From Treponema sp. UBA1233 (lineage in GTDB: Bacteria > Spirochaetota > Spirochaetia > Treponematales > Treponemataceae), in the NCBI GenBank assembly GCA_002309305.1, contig DBWR01000038.1:49456-61579 (forward strand): a stretch of DNA of 12,124 nucleotides, written 5' to 3'. Below are positions 4,249 through 11,721 of this stretch, piece after piece (positions within the stretch are counted from its first letter, which is position 1; each line of letters begins with the position of its first letter). The notes under the pieces are model-generated. The model made no database searches. It worked only from the letters and a program-made list of their open reading frames with translations, and was not told the origin of the DNA. Made by a program: the position numbers and the translations under genes.

Positions 4249-6327
4249 ATGAAAATTAGACGACAAATCATGTTCAGCCAGGCGGCACTGACGCTGTTTG
4301 CGATTTTAGTGCTTATCATCCCCATTTTCTTTAGCCAAAAGGCATCGCTCAAAAAACAGATAACCAAAGTTTCTCAGCTTCAAGTTGAAAATGTTAACGG
4401 GCAGATAGCCAATTTCCTTGAAAAACCTCAGAGGACGATAGAAGCCGTGGTTTCCTACATGGAAAATCTGGACGAATACAGCAGGGGTCCGATTGAAGAA
4501 TTCCTCGTTGCACAGGCAGCCGGTATTCCAGAATATTCCATGATCTATGTTTCAAGCGCGACACCGACATGCAGGGGTGGATTCACATGGTCAAACATCC
4601 ATTGGAATGCTCCAGCCGATTTTGATGAAACAAGCCGTTCATGGTACATAAATGCAAAGGCCAACATGGGCGTAACCGTGTTTTCAAACCCATATGTAGA
4701 CGAACAGTCAAAGGGAATAGTTGTTACTCTTTCCAGAACCTTTAAGAACAAGAAGGGTGAATTTGCAGGTCTTGTTGGTGTGGACCTGATGCTGGACGAA
4801 GTTGTGGAGCTTGTAAATGGTGTTCAGCTTACAAAAAGCGGTCAGGCATTCATGATTGACTCAGACGGCATATACGTTACAAATCCGGACACTGACAAAG
4901 TTGCCAACGCCAGTTTCTATAAGGAGCATGGATTCACTTCCTTTGCAAAAGAGATTCCAGAGAATGCCCCCTACTTGAACCTCAATGATTCCACCCAGTA
5001 CTTTGCCGCAAGAAAGATGCCAAACCTCTGTGGATGGACTCTGGTTTCAATCGGTCCGCTCAAGGAACTTTACAGCGAAATCAACCACAACCTTACGACT
5101 CTTGTATTGCTTTCTCTGGGCGTACTTGTTGTTACCATAGGATGTTCATTCTTTGTTGCAATCAGGATTTCACACCCGCTCAAGCATATTGCCAAAGCCA
5201 TGACCGAAATCTCCAGTGGAAATGCGGATTTGTCCAACAGGCTTGACTACCAGTCCAACGATGAGATAGGAGACATTTCCAAAGGATTCAACCTGTTTAC
5301 CGAAAAGCTCCAGGAAATAATGATTGAATTGAAGAAATCAAAGGAAGAGCTTTCTCGTGCAGGTGAAAACCTTGGTGCAAGTACCGAAAACACTTCAAAT
5401 GCAATCAGGCAGATTTTGAACAACATCTCCGGCGTATCCTCACAGATTGTAAACCAGGGTAATGGAGTTGAAGAAACAGCGGGTGCCGTAAACCAGATAG
5501 CATCAAACATAAGGTCTCTGGAAAAAATGATAGAGGGACAGGCCTCAGGAGTTTCTGAAGCAAGCTGCGCCGTAGAGCAGATGATTGGAAACATAACCTC
5601 CGTTACTACAAGCGTTGAAAAAATGGCAAGGTCATTTGACTCTCTGCAAAATGACGCACAGACAGGTTCCCTAAAGCAACAGGCAGTAAACGACCGTATC
5701 AGTCAGATTGAAACCCAGTCCCAGCTGCTGCAGGAAGCCAACGCCGCCATTTCCGCCATTGCAGAACAGACCAACCTTCTTGCCATGAACGCCGCAATCG
5801 AAGCCGCTCATGCAGGAGAAGCCGGTAAGGGATTCAGTGTTGTTGCCGACGAAATCCGCAAACTCAGCGAAACATCAAGCGAACAGTCCAAGACCATCGG
5901 AAACCAGCTTGTAAACATTCAGGAATCCATCGAAGCAGTTGTTGCCGCTTCACTTGAATCAAGCGATGCATTCAATTCAGTTTCTTCAAAGATCAAGGAA
6001 ACCGACCAGCTCGTACGACAGATTAAGGCCGCAATGGAAGAGCAGAAGACAGGTTCAAAGCAAATCATCTCTGCCCTGCACGAAATGAACGACACCACAA
6101 GCGAGGTAAAGAGTTCTTCCGTAGAAATGCGCGATGGAAACCAGTTGATTCTTCAGGCAGTACAGCAGCTCCAGGAATCTTCTCTGAAGATAAACCGCAG
6201 CATGGACGACATGGAAACGGGAGCACAGAAAATCAGCGAGACAGGAAATGCACTTGTGGATATTTCTTCAAAGCTCAAGGAAGCCATCAACGGAATCGGC
6301 TATCAGATAAACCAGTTCCATGTGTAA
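4249..6327 (+). CDS. Methyl-accepting chemotaxis protein with dCache sensor
   Basis: A 692-residue transmembrane chemoreceptor. The start ATG follows AGGA (4237-4240) by 8 nt. TM1 is about residues 9-29, the periplasmic dCache-type sensor about 34-275, TM2 about 282-307, HAMP about 305-360, and the cytoplasmic four-helix signalling hairpin follows. The hairpin tip, IAEQTNLLAMNAAIEAAHAG (504-523) followed by EAGKGFSVVADEIRKLS, is nearly canonical and should bind CheA and CheW. The sensor contains R130-x-W132-Y133, Y149-x-D151 and D179 in GVDL, an arrangement resembling the amino-acid-binding motif described for dCache_1 domains. An amino-acid-type ligand is therefore plausible but not shown. 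The C-terminus (QINQFHV) has no CheR/CheB-docking pentapeptide. It has its own promoter and terminator and no che genes beside it, so it is an orphan receptor feeding a chemotaxis pathway encoded elsewhere. Confidence 0.95.
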   Translation: MKIRRQIMFSQAALTLFAILVLIIPIFFSQKASLKKQITKVSQLQVENVNGQIANFLEKPQRTIEAVVSYMENLDEYSRGPIEEFLVAQAAGIPEYSMIYVSSATPTCRGGFTWSNIHWNAPADFDETSRSWYINAKANMGVTVFSNPYVDEQSKGIVVTLSRTFKNKKGEFAGLVGVDLMLDEVVELVNGVQLTKSGQAFMIDSDGIYVTNPDTDKVANASFYKEHGFTSFAKEIPENAPYLNLNDSTQYFAARKMPNLCGWTLVSIGPLKELYSEINHNLTTLVLLSLGVLVVTIGCSFFVAIRISHPLKHIAKAMTEISSGNADLSNRLDYQSNDEIGDISKGFNLFTEKLQEIMIELKKSKEELSRAGENLGASTENTSNAIRQILNNISGVSSQIVNQGNGVEETAGAVNQIASNIRSLEKMIEGQASGVSEASCAVEQMIGNITSVTTSVEKMARSFDSLQNDAQTGSLKQQAVNDRISQIETQSQLLQEANAAISAIAEQTNLLAMNAAIEAAHAGEAGKGFSVVADEIRKLSETSSEQSKTIGNQLVNIQESIEAVVAASLESSDAFNSVSSKIKETDQLVRQIKAAMEEQKTGSKQIISALHEMNDTTSEVKSSSVEMRDGNQLILQAVQQLQESSLKINRSMDDMETGAQKISETGNALVDISSKLKEAINGIGYQINQFHV

Positions 6328-6347
6328 TTGACTGTTAAAAACAAATC

Positions 6348-6388
6348 AAAGCCATGCTTGTCATCTAAAGGCAGGTATGGCTTTTTTT
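6348..6388 (+). terminator. Rho-independent terminator of the chemoreceptor gene
   Basis: A 13-bp stem, AAAGCCATGCTTG (6348-6360) with CAGGTATGGCTTT (6372-6384) including G-U pairs, an 11-nt loop, and a T-tract 6382-6388, 20 nt after the stop codon. Confidence 0.9.
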
Positions 6389-6419
6389 ATATTTGCTAAA
6401 ATCTCCTTTCCACACCCTC

Positions 6420-6448
6420 TTGAATCATTTACAATTCTCAATTATTCT
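6420..6448 (+). promoter_or_regulatory. Promoter of the GH43 gene
   Basis: TTGAAT (6420-6425), a 17-nt spacer and TATTCT (6443-6448); start predicted near 6455, leader about 53 nt. It uses the same -35 hexamer as the chemoreceptor promoter. Confidence 0.55.
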
Positions 6449-6507
6449 TGAATCTAGAAAACTGTTTAAATGCCACAAGCAATATCTTCAGTTTTAAGGA
6501 AGGAAAA

Positions 6508-7956
6508 ATGAAAGAATTTATCAAGGGTGCAAACCCCTATATGCCGCTTTGGGAACATGTGCCGGACGGAGAACCGCGTGTTTTTGAATACAATGGGGAA
6601 AAGAGGGTTTACCTCTATGGCTCACACGATACGCTCAAGACAGAGTACTGCGGACCGGATCAGGTTGTATGGAGCGCTCCAGTTGATGATTTGACAAACT
6701 GGACATGCCACGGTGTATGCTACACTTCTACCGACGGTTCAATCCTTTATGCACCGGATGTTGTTCAAAAGGGCGACACTTTCTATATGTATGCCGCCGA
6801 AGCAAAGGGTTCAAGAATCATGCTGGCAACAAGCAAAAATCCTGCGGGACCTTTTACAAATCCCGTAAAGACTGAGCTTGCCTTTGACCCTGGCATTCTT
6901 ATTGATGACGATGGACGTGTCTATGCATTCTGGGGATTCTGCAAGCAGTATTGTGCCGAGTTGAATGATGACATGGCGACAATCAAAAAGGAAACCCTCC
7001 GCGAAAATGTAATCAAGCACAGCATTACACAGTGGTCTCCTGATGACGGAATGGATGATGAAAACGACGCATTCTTTGAGGCATCTTCTCCACGCAAGCT
7101 GTTCGGCAAATATGTGTTCATCTATTCAAAACGCTATTACACTCACAGGCCACAGTACGGCGTATACGAGGACTGCAACGGATTCCTTTCGTTCAAATAC
7201 TGCGACACTCCTTTGGGCGACTACAAGATGGGCGGTGACATCAGCTTTAACGGCGGTGAAATTCTCCCGGGTCCTGACGGCAAAAATCAGATGTCTTACC
7301 GATGGGGAAACAACCACGGAAGCCTTATGGAAGTAAACGGCCAATGGTACATCTTCTATCACAGGCAGATTGGAACTGATGAATTCTCTCGTCAGGCAAT
7401 GATAGAGCCAGTTGATGTTGCAATGGACAAGAACGGACGCATCTTTGTCGGAAAGATTACATACAAGGACGGAGAGCCTGTTGCAAGTGAGCCGGTTGAG
7501 ATGACAAGCCAGGGCGCTCAGGTAAACGGTCTTGATGCACGCAAGATTATATCTGCAGGATATGCGGTCCACATCTATGGTGGTGCAAAAGGCGGCTACA
7601 ATGGTGGTATGGGAGGAGCATACATCAAGCCTGTTTACGAAAAGACAGACACTGCTTCTTCTCCAATCGTTGACATCACAAGCAAGCTCACAGTCGGTTT
7701 CAGATATCTTCAGTTTGGAAACAATACTCCAAAAACAGTTACGGCTGACATCAGTGCAAAAGAAGACCTGACTGTTAATGTCCGTGTTGACGACTACAAG
7801 GGAAAAGTGATTGCCTCTTTCAAGATGAAGAAGGGAGATTCAACTGCCACAGCAAACCTCAACTCCGGTGTAATCGGAAAGCATGCGGTTTACTTTGAAT
7901 TCCTTTCAGATTCAAAAAACGTGATTGCAGAGTTTGATACGTTCACCTTTGACTAA
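6508..7956 (+). CDS. GH43-type glycoside hydrolase, cytoplasmic
   Basis: 482 residues. The start is ATG 6508, since AAGGAAGGA (6496-6504) lies just upstream; an in-frame TTG at 6448 overlaps the -10 box and is unlikely. The N-terminal 340 residues fit the five-bladed beta-propeller of GH43: PLWEHVPDGEPRVF with D20 as likely general base, YAPDVV (81-86), FDPGILIDDDG with D127 as likely pKa-modulating Asp, FEASSPRK with E191 as likely acid, and WGNNHGSLMEVNGQWYIFYH with the central His270. Residues about 345-482 form a beta-rich C-terminal domain, perhaps a CBM6-like sandwich. The family removes arabinose or xylose units from plant cell-wall oligosaccharides; the exact linkage cannot be read here. 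No signal peptide is present, so it should act on imported oligosaccharides. No transporter or regulator gene adjoins it. A 12-bp palindrome follows the stop, and no terminator separates it from the lipoprotein gene 62 nt downstream, so read-through is possible. Confidence 0.85.
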   Translation: MKEFIKGANPYMPLWEHVPDGEPRVFEYNGEKRVYLYGSHDTLKTEYCGPDQVVWSAPVDDLTNWTCHGVCYTSTDGSILYAPDVVQKGDTFYMYAAEAKGSRIMLATSKNPAGPFTNPVKTELAFDPGILIDDDGRVYAFWGFCKQYCAELNDDMATIKKETLRENVIKHSITQWSPDDGMDDENDAFFEASSPRKLFGKYVFIYSKRYYTHRPQYGVYEDCNGFLSFKYCDTPLGDYKMGGDISFNGGEILPGPDGKNQMSYRWGNNHGSLMEVNGQWYIFYHRQIGTDEFSRQAMIEPVDVAMDKNGRIFVGKITYKDGEPVASEPVEMTSQGAQVNGLDARKIISAGYAVHIYGGAKGGYNGGMGGAYIKPVYEKTDTASSPIVDITSKLTVGFRYLQFGNNTPKTVTADISAKEDLTVNVRVDDYKGKVIASFKMKKGDSTATANLNSGVIGKHAVYFEFLSDSKNVIAEFDTFTFD

Positions 7957-7961
7957 AATTC

Positions 7962-7973
7962 TGTTATATAACA
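7962..7973. promoter_or_regulatory. 12-bp palindrome TGTTATATAACA
   Basis: A perfect dyad 9 nt upstream of the -35 box of the lipoprotein promoter. The position would suit an operator, but short AT palindromes also arise by chance and no cognate regulator is visible. Confidence 0.3.
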
Positions 7974-7982
7974 AGGTTTAAA

Positions 7983-8011
7983 TTGTAATATGTTTGAGAT
8001 GTTTTTATACT
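7983..8011 (+). promoter_or_regulatory. Lipoprotein promoter predicting a leaderless mRNA
   Basis: TTGTAA (7983-7988), a 17-nt spacer and TATACT (8006-8011). A start 7 nt downstream of the -10 box falls at 8018-8019, on the ATG itself (8019). No Shine-Dalgarno-like sequence lies before the ATG, unlike the other complete genes on this strand. Confidence 0.5.
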
Positions 8012-8018
8012 ATTATGT

Positions 8019-9431
8019 ATGAAAGCTATCAAACATATTCTTGTATTTTTTATTTTTGGCCTCGTGCTTGCAAGCTCTGTTTCTTGTAAGGAAAAATCTT
8101 CTTCCCGGAAAAACAGCTCCAGTTCTTCCTCTGAGGTGAACGAAATGTCAAAACCACCGTCAAAACCTGATGGAAATGGTGGTGACGGGGCTCCTCCAGG
8201 CGGTGGCTTCGGAGGTGGACATGCTTCCGCGAACATTGATTATTCTGGTGCAACAGAAATATCATCAGCACAGGTTTTTTCTGATAAGACTTATTCTACT
8301 GATACAGTTGATCAAAGTGCCCTATTGGTTTCAACAAAGGATTCTGCCCAGATTACAAATGCAACAATAACAAAGACAGGAGACTCTGATGGCGGGGACA
8401 GCTGTAACTTTTACGGCCTTAATGCTGCTGTCCTGGTAAAAGACGGCAGTACGACCACAATCACAGGCGGTACAGTTTCTTCCTCTGCATCTGGTGCAAA
8501 CGGTGTTTTCTGCTACGGTGGAAACGGCGGGAAAAATGGTGGAGAAGGCGACGGAACAACAGTCATCATAAGCGATGTAACAATCACCACAACAGGAGAT
8601 GGTTCTGGCGGAATCATGACTACTGGTGGTGGAATCACAAAGGCATCAAATCTCACAGTAACTACAAGCGGAAGATCATCGGCAGCAATCCGAACTGACA
8701 GAGGAGGCGGAACAGTTACTGTAGATGGCGGAACTTATACCTCAAACGGGTTGGGTTCTCCTGCAATTTATTCTACAGCAGACATAACAGTCTCAAATGC
8801 AACCCTTGTCTCTAACCTGTCAGAGGGGGTCTGCATTGAAGGAAAAAACACCATAACACTTAACAACTGCTACCTTACGGCAAGCAACACAAAGCGCAAC
8901 GGCAAGGCAACCTTCCTTGACACAATTATGATTTACCAGTCAATGTCTGGTGATGCGGATAGCGGCACATCCTGCTTTACAATGAACGGAGGAAAACTTA
9001 CCAGCAAGAGCGGCCACATGTTCCACGTAACAAACACAAATGCCATCATTAATCTTGATAAAGTGGAACTTGTAAACGAAGGCTCTGATATTCTGCTTTC
9101 GGTCTGTGATGACGGGTGGAGCGGGGCCTTGAACATCGCCACAGTAAATGCCACAAATCAAAAGCTTGTGGGTACGATTCTTGTAGGCAGCGGTTCAACT
9201 CTTACGCTTAATCTTTCCGGCAGCTCAACTTTTACTGGAAGCATTAGCGGAAATATAGAGAATGCATCAGGACAGATAGTGTCCTCTGATACAGGTACGG
9301 TCAATGTAAGCCTGGACGAGACAAGCATCTGGACCTTAACAGCAGACACACACATTTCTTCGTTTACAGGAAATACATCAAATGTAAAAACCAACGGTTA
9401 TAAATTATATGTGAACGGAAAGACACTGTAG
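8019..9431 (+). CDS. Glycine-rich, probably beta-helical surface lipoprotein
   Basis: 470 residues. A lipoprotein signal (MKAIKHILVFFIFGLVLASS, then VSC) puts the lipidated Cys at residue 23; the -3 Ser makes the lipobox loose, as is common in spirochaetes. A Ser/Lys-rich tether and a Pro/Gly linker (GAPPGGGFGGGH, about 57-69) follow. The rest is made of short T/V/I/G-rich repeats, such as TVIISDVTITTTGDGSGG, GTVTVDGGTYTSNG, ADITVSNATL and NTITLNNCYL, which is the pattern of a right-handed beta-helix. I recall similar proteins with the GDGSGGIMTTGGG and DTIMIYQSMSGDADSGTS blocks in gut Firmicutes and Treponema, annotated as hypothetical or carbohydrate-binding; their role is unknown. It lies directly after the GH43 gene in the same direction, so surface binding of plant or host glycans is a reasonable guess. 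No catalytic residues can be pointed out. The start is fixed by the signal peptide; no ribosome site is visible. Confidence 0.75.
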   Translation: MKAIKHILVFFIFGLVLASSVSCKEKSSSRKNSSSSSSEVNEMSKPPSKPDGNGGDGAPPGGGFGGGHASANIDYSGATEISSAQVFSDKTYSTDTVDQSALLVSTKDSAQITNATITKTGDSDGGDSCNFYGLNAAVLVKDGSTTTITGGTVSSSASGANGVFCYGGNGGKNGGEGDGTTVIISDVTITTTGDGSGGIMTTGGGITKASNLTVTTSGRSSAAIRTDRGGGTVTVDGGTYTSNGLGSPAIYSTADITVSNATLVSNLSEGVCIEGKNTITLNNCYLTASNTKRNGKATFLDTIMIYQSMSGDADSGTSCFTMNGGKLTSKSGHMFHVTNTNAIINLDKVELVNEGSDILLSVCDDGWSGALNIATVNATNQKLVGTILVGSGSTLTLNLSGSSTFTGSISGNIENASGQIVSSDTGTVNVSLDETSIWTLTADTHISSFTGNTSNVKTNGYKLYVNGKTL

Positions 9432-9443
9432 ATCTAATGGAGG

Positions 9444-9481
9444 TAGAATGCATGGTTCACAATTCTGAATTATGCATTCTA
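9444..9481. repeat. Heptamer-family repeat with 10-bp inverted ends
   Basis: TAGAATGCAT (9444-9453) and ATGCATTCTA (9472-9481) are perfect inverted repeats around an 18-nt middle containing AATTCTGAATT. Read on the minus strand it contains the AGAATGC and ATAATTC units of the 504-559, 1022-1056 and 1851-1892 arrays. It starts 12 nt after the lipoprotein stop and abuts the truncated end of the ABC ATPase remnant. Confidence 0.75.
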
Positions 9482-9686
9482 TATTGGATAGTTGATATCC
9501 TCTCCGTCGTTCACATCGCTGTTGAGCAAGGGTGATGATACGGAGAGCCGTTGTTTTTCCCGCACCGTTTTCACCGACAAAGCCATAGATGCGTCCCTTT
9601 TTAATGGAAAAAGACACATCGTCCAAGGCCTTCTGCCTGCCGTAGATCTTAGTAATGTTTTTCAGTTCAAGAAGTATCTCATTCAT
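9479..9686 (-). pseudogene. Truncated, frameshifted ABC transporter ATPase remnant
   Basis: From ATG 9684-9686 the frame encodes MNEILLELKNITKIYGRQKA, then LDDVSFSIKKGRIYGFVGEN and GAGKTTALRIIT, the first 52 residues of an ABC ATPase with an intact Walker A (GENGAGKTT). Homology stops at 9531. Shifting by one frame restores LLNSDVNDGEDINYP, the expected continuation (family pattern IITGLL.S..GE), so about 2 nt are missing between 9530 and 9531. That frame then stops at 9479-9481, inside the heptamer repeat. Q-loop, signature and Walker B are absent, so the product cannot work. The fragment resembles the ATPases of drug/antibiotic export (BcrA/CcmA-like) transporters. A GCCCTT/AAGGGC hairpin (9687-9705) lies at the start codon. 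It is unrelated in frame to the intact ABC exporters upstream on the same strand. Confidence 0.85.
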
Positions 9687-9805
9687 GCCCTTAATATAAA
9701 AGGGCTTCGTTATCTGAAAAATCGAAAAGTATTAACTGACTATTAAATTTTTTGAATATTATACCCGAAGCATTTCTTCATGAATCTTCATGGCAATTTT
9801 GTATT

Positions 9806-9854
9806 CGAATAAAACAAAGGGCCGGCTGCAGAATTCATTTCGTCTACAACCGGC
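9806..9854 (-). terminator. Rho-independent terminator of the ABC exporter operon
   Basis: On the minus strand, a 12-bp stem (9843-9854 with 9821-9832, two G-U pairs) with a 10-nt loop, followed by CCTTTGTTTTATTCG. It lies 16 nt after the stop of the exporter gene. The plus-strand side is also T-rich (9857-9867), so it may act in both directions. Confidence 0.85.
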
Positions 9855-9870
9855 TCATTTTCTTTATTGC

Positions 9871-11721
9871 CTAGGCATAGTACTGAGCCTGAGCGTTCCA
9901 CATTTCACTGTATAATCCACCATTACCCATCAGCTGATCATGGCTTCCCTGTTCAACAATCTTTCCCTCGTCAAACACAATTATGTTGTCGCAGAAACGG
10001 CAGCTGGACATTCTGTGCGAAATGTAAATCGAAGTTTTGCCTTCCACCATCTGGTCAAACCTCTGATAGATTTCATATTCTGCAACAGGGTCAAGCGCGC
10101 TGGTCGGTTCATCCATGATTACAAATGGAGCATCCTTGTAGAGTGAGCGTGCGATTGCAATCTTCTGGGCCTCACCGCCGGAAATCTCCACGCCGTTTTC
10201 ATCATCATACTGATAGAGGGGAGTGTCCAGTCCCTTTTCCATTTTATCAAGCCGTTCCTTGAATCCAGCATCCTCCAGACATTTGACGGCACGTTCCCTG
10301 TCAACATCAACACCGGAAGCAACGTTTTCTCCAAGCGGAAATGAAAACAGGTTGAAGTCCTGGAACACGATGGCAAACAGCTTTGCATATTCCTCATTGT
10401 CGTAGTAGCGGATGTCCACACCGTTCAAAAGAATCTGTCCCTCGGTCGGTTCATACAGGCGGCACAGGAGCTTGATGAAGGTTGTCTTACCCGCACCATT
10501 TTTTCCAACCACTGCATTTTTTGTTCCAAGCGTAATCTTTTTGTTTACATGACGCAGCGCCCATGTCTCTGAGTTTGCATACTTGAATGAAACGTCACGG
10601 AATTCAATTTCGTAAACATTATCGTCGCGTTTTTCCGTTGGTATTGATCCGTCGTAGCGTTTGTTTTGAATCTCCATGTAATCATAGAAGAATGAGAGGT
10701 AGCGGCTTTCCGTCTTGAGGTTTACAAAGTTTGAGCTTATTCCCGTAATGCTTTCCACCAGCTTTGTGTAGCTTGAGACGTACATGATACATTTTCCTGC
10801 GCTAATCAGGCCAAACACAGCCTTGAGTCCAACATAGACATAGCTTGCCAGCTGCATGAAACACTGGGACAAAAGGGGAACCATGGAAATCTTCAAATCC
10901 TTGTTGATCCATGCGTTGCCTTCTTCCTCGAGCTTGTCATTTGTTTCCTGAACACGTTTGGTCATGAGCTTCTGCATCTTGTACAGACGGATGTACTTTC
11001 CGATTGAGTAGTCAAAAATCAAATTGAACCAGTATCCAAAGTAGCGGTTGTAGGAAACGTTCTTTTCAAAAAATGCCACCTGCAGGAGTGAAGCCTTTTT
11101 GTTCATCTTATACGACATGAACACGTGAACCGCAAGAACAATTACCATGACGACAAAGCTGTACCACTGATTCAGGAAATATCCGATTCCGCCAAGAGCA
11201 CCGGCATCCTGGACGACCTGCGGAATAAAGAGCGGAACAATCAGCACAAGCGAATAAACAATGGTTGCTATTTTTTCCACAAGCCCTGCAAGATTGTCAA
11301 TAAAGCTTCTGATGTCACCGCCAGCCAGCATTCCATCCTTGGCCTTTTTGTACATGTCAAGGGTTTCGTGCTTTTCAAGAATGTCAAAATCAAGGTCCAT
11401 GGTTTTTGAAACGAGCATCTTGTTAATTTTTTGAGTAAGCTCGTGTTTTTTTACCCAGTTGATTAATTCAAGGCCCCAGCGGATAAGAACCAGCACCGAA
11501 TCAATGCAAAGCAGTATAAGCACGTTTTTGAAGATTGATTCAAAGCTGTCCATCCTGAACAGACCGTCCAGAATGAGGCTTGAAAAATAAATCGAGACAA
11601 AAGGCTGACCCGCCGCAATGAGCTTTACAATGACAACGAAGGTAATATAACCTGGAACAATGCGGTGAGTAAGGTTTAATACTTTAGAAACTGTTCCACG
11701 CACGTTTTCTTTATTCTTCAT
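9871..11721 (-). CDS. ABC exporter half-transporter (permease fused to ATPase), second subunit
   Basis: 616 residues, with N-terminal transmembrane and C-terminal ATPase domains. I choose the ATG complementary to 11719-11721 because GAGGAGG (11728-11734) lies 6 nt upstream; an ATG 13 codons earlier lacks such a site. The membrane domain (about 20-330) shows hydrophobic segments near 22-50, 65-85, 150-175, 185-205 and 285-310. ATPase motifs are Walker A GKNGAGKTT (406-414), Q-loop Q454, signature ISGGE (513-517), Walker B FVIMDEP (533-539), D-loop SALD and switch His569. All catalytic residues are present. The family exports lipids, peptides or drugs; the substrate cannot be read here. It overlaps the upstream exporter gene by 11 nt, which suggests translational coupling and a heterodimer. 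A strong terminator follows. Confidence 0.9.
   Translation of the reverse strand: MKNKENVRGTVSKVLNLTHRIVPGYITFVVIVKLIAAGQPFVSIYFSSLILDGLFRMDSFESIFKNVLILLCIDSVLVLIRWGLELINWVKKHELTQKINKMLVSKTMDLDFDILEKHETLDMYKKAKDGMLAGGDIRSFIDNLAGLVEKIATIVYSLVLIVPLFIPQVVQDAGALGGIGYFLNQWYSFVVMVIVLAVHVFMSYKMNKKASLLQVAFFEKNVSYNRYFGYWFNLIFDYSIGKYIRLYKMQKLMTKRVQETNDKLEEEGNAWINKDLKISMVPLLSQCFMQLASYVYVGLKAVFGLISAGKCIMYVSSYTKLVESITGISSNFVNLKTESRYLSFFYDYMEIQNKRYDGSIPTEKRDDNVYEIEFRDVSFKYANSETWALRHVNKKITLGTKNAVVGKNGAGKTTFIKLLCRLYEPTEGQILLNGVDIRYYDNEEYAKLFAIVFQDFNLFSFPLGENVASGVDVDRERAVKCLEDAGFKERLDKMEKGLDTPLYQYDDENGVEISGGEAQKIAIARSLYKDAPFVIMDEPTSALDPVAEYEIYQRFDQMVEGKTSIYISHRMSSCRFCDNIIVFDEGKIVEQGSHDQLMGNGGLYSEMWNAQAQYYA

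Noticed and set aside
7126..7572. 148-residue antisense frame inside the GH43 gene
   Set aside because: The GH43 frame shows clear family motifs throughout; the opposite frame is a by-product of its codon pattern.
8050..8271. Antisense frames over the Gly/Pro-rich linker of the lipoprotein
   Set aside because: They arise from Gly/Ser-rich codons read backwards and have no start signals.
9444..9481. Terminator of the lipoprotein gene
   Set aside because: The inverted repeat is AT-rich, its loop is long and no T-tract follows; it fits the heptamer repeat family better.
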